Assembly (NCBI GenBank): GCA_016182965.1
Contig: JACPFM010000119.1
Span: 1 to 35,856 of the forward strand
Length of the DNA: 35,856 bases
Source of the DNA: Deltaproteobacteria bacterium
GTDB lineage: Bacteria > Myxococcota_A > Polyangia > Polyangiales > JADJMO01
Direction of reading: 5' to 3'
Shown here: positions 15,474 through 23,044 of the stretch, one piece after another
Position numbering within the stretch: the first letter of the stretch is position 1
How the letters are laid out: every line of letters starts with the position of its first letter
Notes under the pieces: model-generated
What the model saw: the letters and a program-made list of their open reading frames with translations, nothing else
Told to the model about the DNA's origin: nothing
The model's database searches: none
Program-made: the position numbers and the translations under genes

Positions 15474-16391
15474 TCACACGTCGAAGTAGTAGAAGAACCG
15501 CGGGCGCGTCCCGAGCTCCTCCTTGAGGATGAACACGCGCTTGTGCTCGAGGACCCAGCGGATCTCGCTGTTCGGATCGAGCAGGTTGCCGAAGACGCGC
15601 GCGCCGGTGGGGCACGCCTCGAGGCACGCCGGCAGCTTCCCCTCGCGGGTGCGGTGCAGGCAGAAGGTGCACTTCTCGACCACGCCCTGCGGGCGGATGC
15701 GGTTGGAGAGGTAGCCCTGGTCGGGGTTGACCTGCTCGGCCGGGATCTCGGGCTTCTGCCAGTTGAACCGGCGCGCGTGGTACGGGCACGCCGCCTCGCA
15801 GTAGCGGCAGCCGATGCACCAGTTGTAGTCGACGACGACGATGCCGTCGGGCTCCTTCCAGGTGGCCTGCACCGGGCACACCTTGGTGCACGGCGCGTTG
15901 TCGCACTGGTGGCACTGCACCGGCATGTAGAACTTCCCCGGCTTGGGCACGGGGCCGTCGTACTGCACGTTGCCGCGCTCCATGTCGAAGGAGCCCTGCT
16001 CCATCTCGAGCACGCGGATGTAGCTGTTGTTGGTGCGCCGGTCGTGGTTGTTCTCGACGTGGCAGGCCTCGGCGCACTTGCGGCAGCCGATGCACACCGA
16101 GAGGTTCAGCGCGTAGCCGAACTCGACGCCCTCGCGCGGCTTCGGGTCCTTGATGGTGACGTCGCGGCCGTAGTCGCGCTTGGTCTCGGCCTCGAGGCGC
16201 TGGATCACCTTGGCGAGCTCTTCGCGCGTGAGCTCCTTGTAGTGGCGCTGGAGGAACTCCTCCTTGCTGATGTTCTTGGTCCACGCGCGGAGCGGCGCCA
16301 TCGCGTAGGCGAACGCGCCGGCGCCGAGCGTCGCGCCGAGCACCTTGAGGTGCACGCGCCGCGGCTGCTTCTCGTCATGGGCGGCGCTCAC
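15474..16391 (-). CDS. four-cluster [4Fe-4S] ferredoxin subunit, Tat-type leader
   Basis: A 305-residue DmsB/HybA/PsrB-like electron-transfer subunit. Sixteen cysteines form four [4Fe-4S] sites: C100-C103-C106-C110, C160-C163-C168-C172, C192-C195-C198-C202 and C241-C244-C256-C260. The N-terminus PRRVHLKVLGATLGAGAFAYAMA looks like a twin-arginine leader or anchor, so the protein is placed on the periplasmic face. It would take electrons from the NrfD-type subunit and pass them to the tetrahaem cytochrome. The GTG start overlaps the cytochrome stop by four bases (GTGA), and the next gene starts 7 bp later, so the three are one operon. Confidence 0.88.
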   Translation of the reverse strand: MSAAHDEKQPRRVHLKVLGATLGAGAFAYAMAPLRAWTKNISKEEFLQRHYKELTREELAKVIQRLEAETKRDYGRDVTIKDPKPREGVEFGYALNLSVCIGCRKCAEACHVENNHDRRTNNSYIRVLEMEQGSFDMERGNVQYDGPVPKPGKFYMPVQCHQCDNAPCTKVCPVQATWKEPDGIVVVDYNWCIGCRYCEAACPYHARRFNWQKPEIPAEQVNPDQGYLSNRIRPQGVVEKCTFCLHRTREGKLPACLEACPTGARVFGNLLDPNSEIRWVLEHKRVFILKEELGTRPRFFYYFDV

Positions 16392-17092
16392 GAGTGGCCT
16401 CCCTTCGAGCCGGCCTGCGAGAGGCGCGGGATCGCCGGACCGCCCTCGTGCGGCACCGGAGGACCGAGGTGCCGATCACGCGGCGGCAGCACCGGCGTCG
16501 ACGGCGTGAACTTGGGGACGTGCGGGTCGTGGCAGTCGACGCAATGATTGCGCAGGCGCCCGCCGCTCGCGAGGTCCCAGTGGCCGCTCATGCCGCCGTG
16601 TGCGCCCGCCTTGTAGTCGCGGAGCTGCGAGCCGTGGCACTGGCCGCAGAGCACCAGGGCGTCGCGCATGGGGATCGTGCGCCCGTCGGCGAGCCGGAGC
16701 GAATCTTGTGCGCCGACCACGTGGCAACTGCCGCACTTGTTGTTGCCGTGGTCGAACTGCAGGCCGCGGTGGAACTCCTTCAGTTCCTCCGGCTTGTCCG
16801 GCAGGGCGTTGGGCACGCGCAAGGTGTGACAGGTCACGCAAGCAACGCGCAGGGGGGCCCCCAACGCGTCTGTTTTGCCGGTTTCGATCGACCAGAGCTT
16901 CTCGGGCTCGTGGATCTTCGTCGTCCCCACCGCCGACTCGGGCGGAGCGGCCGCGAACGTCTGCGGCTGATCGCGATGACCGCAGCCGACGAGGGCGAGC
17001 GGCAGCGCCGAAGCCAGAGCTGACGCCAGAAAAATGGTTGGGGCGTTCACGCGCACGTTGGTCGCGGGCGCGGTTCGCACGGTGCGTGCCAT
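16388..17092 (-). CDS. tetrahaem c-type cytochrome lipoprotein
   Basis: A 234-residue exported protein with a hydrophobic leader ending in the lipobox LALVGC (C37) and four CxxCH haem sites at C85, C120, C149 and C184. It should be membrane-anchored in the periplasm and probably shuttles electrons between the Fe-S subunit and NapB. The ATG at 17092 is chosen because it gives a proper signal sequence and has AGGA about nine bases upstream; an in-frame ATG at 17164 would add 24 residues before the leader. It is the first gene of the minus-strand quinol-oxidation operon and is divergent from napD, with about 100 bp between them. It is not NapC: the NapC/NirT membrane helix and haem spacing are missing. 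Confidence 0.85.
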   Translation of the reverse strand: MARTVRTAPATNVRVNAPTIFLASALASALPLALVGCGHRDQPQTFAAAPPESAVGTTKIHEPEKLWSIETGKTDALGAPLRVACVTCHTLRVPNALPDKPEELKEFHRGLQFDHGNNKCGSCHVVGAQDSLRLADGRTIPMRDALVLCGQCHGSQLRDYKAGAHGGMSGHWDLASGGRLRNHCVDCHDPHVPKFTPSTPVLPPRDRHLGPPVPHEGGPAIPRLSQAGSKGGHS

Positions 17093-17116
17093 CGAGGGTG
17101 ATCCTGGCTCTGCAGT

Positions 17117-17181
17117 AGTGGACCTGCACCCTGCGACTTGCGAAAAGTGGACCTCGATGTCCAAATGGCGCGTCGTTTGCG
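17117..17181 (+). promoter_or_regulatory. candidate sigma-54 promoter and upstream direct repeats before napD
   Basis: TGGCGCGTCGTTTGCG (17166-17181) has GG and GC separated by ten bases, the -24/-12 spacing of sigma-54 promoters. Upstream, the 9-mer AGTGGACCT occurs twice (17117-17125 and 17146-17154), possibly an activator site. The predicted transcription start is near 17192, almost on the napD GTG at 17194, which would make napD nearly leaderless. A similar 8-mer recurs inside napD (17445-17452). Chance matches are possible in GC-rich DNA. Confidence 0.35.
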
Positions 17182-17193
17182 ACGGGGGGCCCC

Positions 17194-17511
17194 GTGATCG
17201 TGAGCGGACTCGTGCTGACGCTGCAAAATGACCCGCGATCGAGGGCGCACGCCCTCGAGACCCTCAGTCGCGATTTGCGCATTATTTTCGGTGAAGCGCA
17301 CGGTTTGCGTCTGCCGGTGGTCCTCGAGACGGCGAGCCTCCTCGAGGGCGAGGCGGCCTGCGAGGCGCTGCGCAATCTCGAGGGAATCGCATTCGTCGAC
17401 GTCGTCTCGATCGACTTCAGCTCGTCGCAAACCGACCCCGGAATAGTGGACCCGAACCGTTGCGTGTCAGGTGTCAGGCGCGACGGGCGTGACGCGTGTG
17501 AGGAGGCTTGA
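17194..17511 (+). CDS. napD: NapD-like chaperone for nitrate reductase maturation
   Basis: A 105-residue protein whose first 80 residues match the NapD ferredoxin-like fold: VSGLVLTL for the first strand, a helix LETLSRDL, a central LPVVLETASL and the conserved ending LRNLEGIAFVDVVSIDF. NapD binds the twin-arginine leader of NapA in the cytoplasm and holds it until the cofactor is inserted. The last 25 residues (after SSSQ) are an unconserved tail. A GTG start at 17194 has a G-rich site upstream; a GTG at 17200 is possible. The stop overlaps the napA ATG by one base (TGATG). Confidence 0.85.
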   Translation: MIVSGLVLTLQNDPRSRAHALETLSRDLRIIFGEAHGLRLPVVLETASLLEGEAACEALRNLEGIAFVDVVSIDFSSSQTDPGIVDPNRCVSGVRRDGRDACEEA

Positions 17512-19922
17512 TGGACCGGCGTGATTTCATCCGCAACTCGGCGATGGGGGCTGCGACGGTCGCGGCCGCGCGCCTCTCGCTCGGTAAGGAGGGCCTGGCC
17601 CAGGCCGCGCCGACCGAGGGCGACGGCCTCACGTGGAGCAAGGCGCCCTGCCGCTTCTGCGGCACCGGCTGTCACGTGCAGGTCGGCGTCAAGGGCGGGA
17701 AGGTCGTCTCCATCCAGGGCGACGCGAAGGCCGAGGTGAACAAGGGCCTGCTCTGCGTGAAGGGCTACCACGTCGGGCTCGCGCTCTACGGCAAGGACCG
17801 CCTCACCAAGCCGCTCCTTCGCAAGAACGGCAAGCTCGAGCCGATCTCGTGGGACGAGGCGATCGAGATCATCGCCAAGCGCGCGATGAAGAACCCGGCC
17901 GGCTTCGCCATCTACGGCAGCGGGCAGTGGACGATCCCCGAGGGCTACGCCGCCAACAAGATCATCAAGGCGGGCCTCGCGACCAACCAGATCGATCCGA
18001 ACGCGCGCCTGTGCATGGCCAGCGCGGTGACCGGGTTCCTCTCGACGTACGGCGTCGACGAGCCGGCCGGCTGCTACGACGACCTCGATCGCGCCGACGT
18101 GGTCATCCTCTGGGGCAACAACCCCGCGGAGATGCACCCGGTGCTCTTCTCGCGCATCGTCGACCGCCGGTCGAAGGGCGAGAACGTCGTCGTCATCGAC
18201 CTCGGCACGCGGAAGACCCGCTCGAGCGGGTTCTGCCAGCACGTCTTCACCATGAAGCCGCACGGCGACCTGGCGATCGCGCTCGGCATCATGCACCTGC
18301 TCGTCGAGAGCGGGACGTACGACAAGGAGTTCGTCGAGAAGTACTGCAACTTCCGCCAGCGGACCGATCCGCCGACGCTCGACGGCAAGGCGATGACCTT
18401 CGAGGAGTTCAAGGCCTCGCTCAAGGAGTACACGCCCGAGAAGGTGCAGCAGCTCTCCGGCGTCGCCGCCAAGGACATCCGCTTGCTCGCCGGCCTGTTC
18501 GGCAAGAAGGACCTGCGGATCACCTCGCTGTGGTGCATGGGCATGAACCAGCACACGCGCGGGACGGCCATCAACGATCTCGTCCACGGCGTGCACCTCT
18601 TGAGCGGCCACTTCGGCAAGCCGGGCGACGCGCCGACCTCGCTCACCGGCCAGCCCTCGGCGTGCGGCACCGTGCGCGAGGTCGGCACGCTGGCCCACGG
18701 GCTCCCCGGCGGCCTCGTCGTCGCGAAGGACGAGCACCGCAAGGAGGCCGAGGCGATCTGGAACCTCCCGGCCGGTCGCATCAACGCGAAGCCCGGCTAC
18801 CACACCGTCGACATGTGGAAGCGATTCTCGACGCCCAAGAGCAAGGGCGGCGACATCGACACCATCTGGGTTCAGGTCACCAACCCGGCGCAGTCGCTCC
18901 CCAATGTGAACGCGCTCGTCGAGCCGTCGCGCAAGGATCCCGACAAGTTCCTCATCGTCAGCGACGTCTACCCGACCAGGACCGCGATGATCGCCGACCT
19001 CGTGCTGCCGAGCGCGATGTGGGTCGAGAAGAACGGCATGGTCGGCAACAGCGAGCGGCGCACCCAGCAGTGGTTCAAGATGGTCCCGCCGCCGGGCGAC
19101 GCGCGCGACGATTGCTGGCAGCTCATCGCCGTCGCCCACAAGCTCCTCGAGCTCGGTCACCCGGGCATGAAGGACAAGGACGGCAAGTGGCTCTTCCACA
19201 CCGAGAAGGACGGCAAGGAAGTGCCCATCTGGGACTGGAAGCACTACTACGACGTCAACGTCGACGAGCGTCTGTTCGAGGAGTACCGCAAGTTCTCGCG
19301 CTTCAAGCACAAGGACCTCGCGCCGTACCAGGAGTACGTGAAGGCGCGCGGCATGCGCTGGCCGGTCGTGCAGCAGAAGGACGGCACCTGGCGCGAGACG
19401 AAGTTCCGCTTCTCGAAGTTCGACGATCCGTACGTCACCAAGGGCGACGTGCAGTTCTATCACTCGGTCACCAAGGACGATCGGGCGCTGATCTGGTTCC
19501 ACCCCTACGAGGCGCCGCCCGAGGTGCCCGACGCCGACTACCCGTTCTGGCTCTGCACCGGGCGCGTCATCGAGCACTGGCACACCGGCTCGATCACCAT
19601 GCGCATCCCGCAGCTGCACGGGGCGATGCCGCAGGCGTACGTCGAGCTGCACCGCGACGACGCCAAGGCGCTCGGCGTGCAGAACGGCGAGATCGTCGTC
19701 CTCGAGAGCCGCCGCGGCAGCGTGGAGCTCCCGGCCTGGATCGACGGCCGCGGCCAGCCGCCGCCCGGCAGCGTGTTCGTGCCCTTCTTCGACGAGACCA
19801 TCCTCGTCAACAAGGTCACGCTCGAGGCGCACGATCCGCTGTCGAAGCAGCCGGACTACAAGAAGTGCGCGGTGCGCGTGAAGAAGAAGCCGCCGAAGGT
19901 CGCCGCGGTCGGGAAGGGTTGA
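17511..19922 (+). CDS. napA: periplasmic nitrate reductase catalytic subunit NapA
   Basis: An 803-residue molybdoenzyme reducing nitrate to nitrite in the periplasm. The leader MDRRDFIRNSAMGAATVAAA carries a twin-arginine motif. One [4Fe-4S] cluster is bound by C47, C50, C54 and C82. The molybdenum ligand is C168 in NARLCMASAVTGF, the signature of NapA rather than NarG (Asp) or formate dehydrogenase (Sec). MGMNQHTRG, SLTGQPSACGTVREVGTLAH and the C-terminal TGRVIEHWHTGSITMR match the cofactor-binding regions. Length is close to enteric NapA (828 aa). The ATG at 17511 has AGGAGG four bases upstream; a TTG just before is ignored. The gene follows napD and precedes napB by 5 bp. Confidence 0.95.
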   Translation: MDRRDFIRNSAMGAATVAAARLSLGKEGLAQAAPTEGDGLTWSKAPCRFCGTGCHVQVGVKGGKVVSIQGDAKAEVNKGLLCVKGYHVGLALYGKDRLTKPLLRKNGKLEPISWDEAIEIIAKRAMKNPAGFAIYGSGQWTIPEGYAANKIIKAGLATNQIDPNARLCMASAVTGFLSTYGVDEPAGCYDDLDRADVVILWGNNPAEMHPVLFSRIVDRRSKGENVVVIDLGTRKTRSSGFCQHVFTMKPHGDLAIALGIMHLLVESGTYDKEFVEKYCNFRQRTDPPTLDGKAMTFEEFKASLKEYTPEKVQQLSGVAAKDIRLLAGLFGKKDLRITSLWCMGMNQHTRGTAINDLVHGVHLLSGHFGKPGDAPTSLTGQPSACGTVREVGTLAHGLPGGLVVAKDEHRKEAEAIWNLPAGRINAKPGYHTVDMWKRFSTPKSKGGDIDTIWVQVTNPAQSLPNVNALVEPSRKDPDKFLIVSDVYPTRTAMIADLVLPSAMWVEKNGMVGNSERRTQQWFKMVPPPGDARDDCWQLIAVAHKLLELGHPGMKDKDGKWLFHTEKDGKEVPIWDWKHYYDVNVDERLFEEYRKFSRFKHKDLAPYQEYVKARGMRWPVVQQKDGTWRETKFRFSKFDDPYVTKGDVQFYHSVTKDDRALIWFHPYEAPPEVPDADYPFWLCTGRVIEHWHTGSITMRIPQLHGAMPQAYVELHRDDAKALGVQNGEIVVLESRRGSVELPAWIDGRGQPPPGSVFVPFFDETILVNKVTLEAHDPLSKQPDYKKCAVRVKKKPPKVAAVGKG

Positions 19923-19927
19923 GCGAG

Positions 19928-20713
19928 ATGGATCGCACGGTCCACGTCGGCATCGCCGTCGCGCTGTTCACGACGGCGGCCGGCTTCTTCGGCGGCATCC
20001 GCGGCACCGCGGCCGACACCGCCTCGATCTCCACGCACGCGCGCCCGGTCGCTTCCACCGTGGCGAGCGCGCGGAGCTACGCCGACGCGCGCGCGCGGCG
20101 CTACGGCCCGAACGCAGGCATGTACGACGGCGTCTTCGAGAAGATGGCGGAGGACCACGCCGACCTGAACGCGCCGGTGAACCAGACCGACGAAGACCGG
20201 GCGGCGACGCTCGCCAAGCGCGCGTCGCGGCGCGCGTTCGACGGCGCGCCGCCGACCATCCCTCACCGCATCGGGCAGCAGGGGCCGCTCGACTGCGTGG
20301 CGTGCCACGGCACCGGGCTGAAGATCGGCGCGCTCGTCGCGCCGAAGATGAGCCACCAGCAGTTCTCGAGCTGCACGCAGTGCCACGCGACCAAGGACGA
20401 TCCGCGCCCGGGCGCGCCCGCCGTCGCGAAGCCCGACAACGAGTTCGCCGGCCTGAAGGCGTGGGGCAGGGGCTCGCGCGCGTGGGACGGCGCGCCGCCG
20501 ACCATCCCGCACCCCACGGCCATGCGCGGCGACTGCACGAGCTGTCACGGGTGGTTCGGCGGGCAGGGTCTGAAGACGCCGCACCCCTGGCGTCAGAGCT
20601 GCACGCAGTGTCACGTGCCCGACGCGATGAACGATCAACACCCGGCCGCCGGGCTGAGCGCGGTGAGCCTGGAGAGCGGCCAGAACCTCGGCCCCGGAGG
20701 AGCGCTGCCGTGA
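19928..20713 (+). CDS. napB: NapB-like cytochrome c with four haem sites
   Basis: A 261-residue exported cytochrome with a hydrophobic N-terminal segment (residues 5-26). The NapB motif DGAPPTIPH occurs twice (about 105-113 and 187-195), each followed by two CxxCH sites: C123 and C149, then C203 and C225. The last CTQCHVPDAMN closely matches the end of NapB. Ordinary NapB is a dihaem protein of about 150-170 aa with one such motif, so this is a tandem duplication giving four haems. It would pass electrons to NapA. It follows napA by 5 bp, and its TGA overlaps the GTG of the next gene. NapB identity is clear from the motif and gene order. Confidence 0.88.
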   Translation: MDRTVHVGIAVALFTTAAGFFGGIRGTAADTASISTHARPVASTVASARSYADARARRYGPNAGMYDGVFEKMAEDHADLNAPVNQTDEDRAATLAKRASRRAFDGAPPTIPHRIGQQGPLDCVACHGTGLKIGALVAPKMSHQQFSSCTQCHATKDDPRPGAPAVAKPDNEFAGLKAWGRGSRAWDGAPPTIPHPTAMRGDCTSCHGWFGGQGLKTPHPWRQSCTQCHVPDAMNDQHPAAGLSAVSLESGQNLGPGGALP

Positions 20714-21249
20714 GCGGCATCTCGCGGCGCGGCTTGTTCTCGATGCTCGGCGGTCGGTCGAGCACGAAGGACGAGTCGTCCGCGAGGTCGCCGAAGTCCG
20801 TGAAGTCCGTGAAGAAGCAGGGCGACGGGTTCTCGCTGCAGGCGTTCTACGCGCGGCGGGCGGCGACGCCGGGGGCGATTCCGCGCCTCCCCATCCCGGA
20901 GGTGCGCGACGGCGACCTCGCGACCGACACGACGAGCGTCGGCATGGGCGCGAGGCAAGACGGCGGAAAGGAGCCGCCGGAGGCGCGCGACGTGCCCCTC
21001 AGCCACGCAGGGCAACGCGTGCAGGCGCCCGCGTTCGACGGCTTCGTGCGCATCCTCCCCGAGGCGTGCCTGGGCTACTCGAGCTTCTGCTCGGTGTGCG
21101 TCGAGCGCTGCCCCGTCGAGGGCGCGATCGTCGTCGAGCTCGGGCGCCCGCGGGTCGTCGCGGCGGCGTGCGACGGCTGCGGCATCTGCATCCGCGCTTG
21201 CCCTGCGCCGATGCAGGCGCTGCGCATCGTTCCGCGCGAGGGCCGATGA
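20710..21249 (+). CDS. NapF-like ferredoxin with two [4Fe-4S] clusters
   Basis: A 179-residue protein with an N-terminal SRRGLFSMLGG, a twin-arginine-like or NapF-style start, a variable linker (about 20-100), and two C-terminal clusters: C120-C127-C130-C134 and C154-C157-C160-C164. The wider spacing in the first cluster (C-x6-C-x2-C-x3-CP) resembles NapF and related Nap ferredoxins. NapF is proposed to help insert the Fe-S cluster of NapA in the cytoplasm, whereas NapG is periplasmic; the sequence does not settle which role applies. The GTG start overlaps napB by four bases and its stop overlaps the next ATG, showing tight coupling. It is shorter than NapG and lacks extra clusters. Confidence 0.72.
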   Translation: MSGISRRGLFSMLGGRSSTKDESSARSPKSVKSVKKQGDGFSLQAFYARRAATPGAIPRLPIPEVRDGDLATDTTSVGMGARQDGGKEPPEARDVPLSHAGQRVQAPAFDGFVRILPEACLGYSSFCSVCVERCPVEGAIVVELGRPRVVAAACDGCGICIRACPAPMQALRIVPREGR

Positions 21250-21590
21250 GCCCAACTGAGCCGATGGGCGACGAGCTCCCGCAGGTGCACGAGGCGGTCC
21301 TCGACGAAGATCGCATCGACGATCTGTTCCGCGACGTCGCGCACGCCGGGCAGCTGCTCGAGGTGGTGCTCAAGGGCGGCGCCGAGTCGCGCGCGGGCGA
21401 TCCCGATCCGGGCGCGCAGCTGACGGCCGCGCGCGCCGCGCTGCGGGAGCGTCGCGTGTTCGGGGTGCAGCTGCGCTATCTGCACGGCGGGACCGAGTGG
21501 TGGGACACCCTCATCGCCGTCCCGGGCGGCGCGCGCCTCGTCCGCATCGATCGCGGGAAGCTCATCGCTTCGCAGACCGAGAGCGCCTGA
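21246..21590 (+). CDS. unknown 114-aa protein in the nap operon
   Basis: A small, acidic, soluble protein with no signal peptide, membrane segment or cysteine. It has an N-terminal helix region (DEDRIDDLFRDVAHAGQLLEVVLKGG) and a C-terminal beta-rich stretch, VFGVQLRYLHGGTEWWDTLIAVPGGARLVRID, with a Glu-Trp-Trp-Asp-Thr core. No family is recognised. The ATG start overlaps the preceding ferredoxin stop (ATGA), so the gene is a genuine member of the nap operon and is translated together with the maturation proteins. A role as cytoplasmic assembly factor or regulator is possible but is only inferred from position. Confidence 0.75.
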   Translation: MSPTEPMGDELPQVHEAVLDEDRIDDLFRDVAHAGQLLEVVLKGGAESRAGDPDPGAQLTAARAALRERRVFGVQLRYLHGGTEWWDTLIAVPGGARLVRIDRGKLIASQTESA

Positions 21591-21621
21591 CGGGCGAAGG
21601 CGAGCGTGCGAACATGCGGGC

Positions 21622-22080
21622 ATGGCCCGCGTCTACGCGTTCGAAGGCGAGAACAACACGACGCTCGAGTGGATGCCCCTCGAGGTCCGCCGCAAGAGCG
21701 ATCTCGCCGGCGTGCGGATGTCGCTCGCCGCGTGGCAGGCGATGCCGAAGGACGACCGCGCGCGGCTGGTCGCCGCGGAGGTCGCCACGCCCGAGGACGT
21801 CGAGGCGTTCCGCGCGCTCGCCACCTCGCTCGGCGAGAAGGCGATCGGGAAGGTCGATGCCGTCGTCCCGGTGCCGTTCGACGCGCGGCCATGGGCGACC
21901 GACGCCGCGCGCGACGAGGTTGTCCGCCGCGCGCACGCGTGCGGCATCGCGCTCGATCCCGCGCGCTGGGCCGCGCTCGACGACCACGCGCGCTACGCGC
22001 TGTTCCGCCTCTCCGATCCGAAGAAGTCGGAGGACAAGCTGCGCGCCGCGCTCGTCGAGGTGGGAATGACCACGCCGTAG
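21622..22080 (+). CDS. nitrate reductase-associated protein family
   Basis: A 152-residue cytoplasmic protein matching the conserved 'nitrate reductase-associated protein' family. MPLEVRRKSDLAGVRMSLAAWQAMPKDDRARL and the following ATPEDVEAFR resemble its main block; that family is known from clusters with assimilatory nitrate reductase in cyanobacteria and others. The function is not established. Presence next to napDAB in this window extends the association to a periplasmic enzyme. The gene starts 31 bp after the 114-aa gene and is probably in the same operon. The next gene is convergent, so this closes the nap transcript. Confidence 0.75.
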   Translation: MARVYAFEGENNTTLEWMPLEVRRKSDLAGVRMSLAAWQAMPKDDRARLVAAEVATPEDVEAFRALATSLGEKAIGKVDAVVPVPFDARPWATDAARDEVVRRAHACGIALDPARWAALDDHARYALFRLSDPKKSEDKLRAALVEVGMTTP

Positions 22081-22102
22081 CGGCGTGATCACCGCGTGAG
22101 CA

Positions 22103-22960
22103 TCACGGGCTGACGATCTTCGCGTTCTCGAGGATGGTCGGGAATTTGTAGCCCGAGCCGATGTCGCGATCGAGGCCGATGACGCCCTCGAGCAGCACGG
22201 TGTCGCCGACCTTGGGGACCGCGTCCATCGTCACCGACAGATCGTGCGTGCCGGCCTTCTCGTCGCCCGAGCCGTCGCGGACGTGGAGGTAGGTCTTGCC
22301 GAGGATGCCCGGGTTGCTCTTCACGACGATCGCGCGGACGCGCACCGTCTTGCCGTTGAGCGCCGTGCGCTGGCCGAGGATCTCGGCGACCGTCTTGCCG
22401 TCGGGGCCCGCGGCCTTCTCGACGTTCTTGATCTCGACCGGGGCCGCGGCGGCCGCCGCGCTCATCGCGGGGTGCGCAGATCCTGCGGGATCGCCGGGGG
22501 CGGCCGGGGCGACCGCGGCGCCCTTGCCGCCGTCGTCGAGCATGCCGAACCAGATCGACTTGAAGGTGCGCTTGAGCGTCGTGCTGGCGAACTCGTTCAT
22601 CTCCATCTGCGCGTTGACCTTCACGCGATCGCCGACGGCGAGCTTCGCGGTGGGGAACGCGGCCCACGTGCCCTCGGAGCCCTTGGCGCCGATGCGCGCA
22701 TAGGTGTAGCCGGGCACGTCGAGCGCCTCGAGGACCTCGCCCTCGATGACCTGCGCGCCGGCCTGCGGCGGGAGGCCCGGCGTGGCGTGCACGGTCCCGC
22801 TCTGCGCCGGACCTTTCGCCACAGGCGCAATCGGTGCGGGGACCTGCGTGGCCGTGTTGTCGGGCGACGACTTGGAGAAGCTGCTGGCGGCAGCGACAAC
22901 GCCGCCGGCGACGACGCCGACGAGGACCAGGTGGATGCCTTTGAATTTCGGTGCGCTCAC
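22103..22960 (-). CDS. membrane-anchored protein with two OB-fold domains
   Basis: A 285-residue protein with a single N-terminal hydrophobic segment (residues 9-27) that acts as signal or anchor. Residues 70-145 contain GEVLEALDVPGYTYARIGAKGSEGTWAAFPTAKL, and later LKRTFKSIWFG. This pattern appears in small exported proteins, some called NrfJ, found beside cytochrome c nitrite reductases in proteobacteria. After an Ala-rich linker, residues 200-285 carry KTVRVRAIVVKSNPGILGKTYLHVRDGSG, an OB-fold of the tRNA-anti-like type. The protein probably sits in the periplasm. It may bind a ligand or metal, but function is unknown. It is convergent with the nap operon and lies near moeA on the same strand. 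The start codon is GTG. Confidence 0.65.
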   Translation of the reverse strand: MSAPKFKGIHLVLVGVVAGGVVAAASSFSKSSPDNTATQVPAPIAPVAKGPAQSGTVHATPGLPPQAGAQVIEGEVLEALDVPGYTYARIGAKGSEGTWAAFPTAKLAVGDRVKVNAQMEMNEFASTTLKRTFKSIWFGMLDDGGKGAAVAPAAPGDPAGSAHPAMSAAAAAAPVEIKNVEKAAGPDGKTVAEILGQRTALNGKTVRVRAIVVKSNPGILGKTYLHVRDGSGDEKAGTHDLSVTMDAVPKVGDTVLLEGVIGLDRDIGSGYKFPTILENAKIVSP

Positions 22961-23044
22961 GGGATGCTCGCGTCAGGCAAGAACCGATCCATCCTGGAAC
23001 AGGGCGGGTCGGTCGGGTTGGGGCGGCGACAACATAGGGCCGGA

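Noticed and set aside
17633..20713. Very long plus-strand ORF across napA and napB in another frame
   Set aside because: Arg-rich sequence with no domain; napA has full motifs in its own frame. Only the napB part at 19928-20713 is real.
22084..22107. CGTGAT...ATCACG inverted repeat between convergent genes
   Set aside because: Only six base pairs with a 12-nt loop and no T tract, overlapping the end of the OB-fold gene; too weak to call a terminator.
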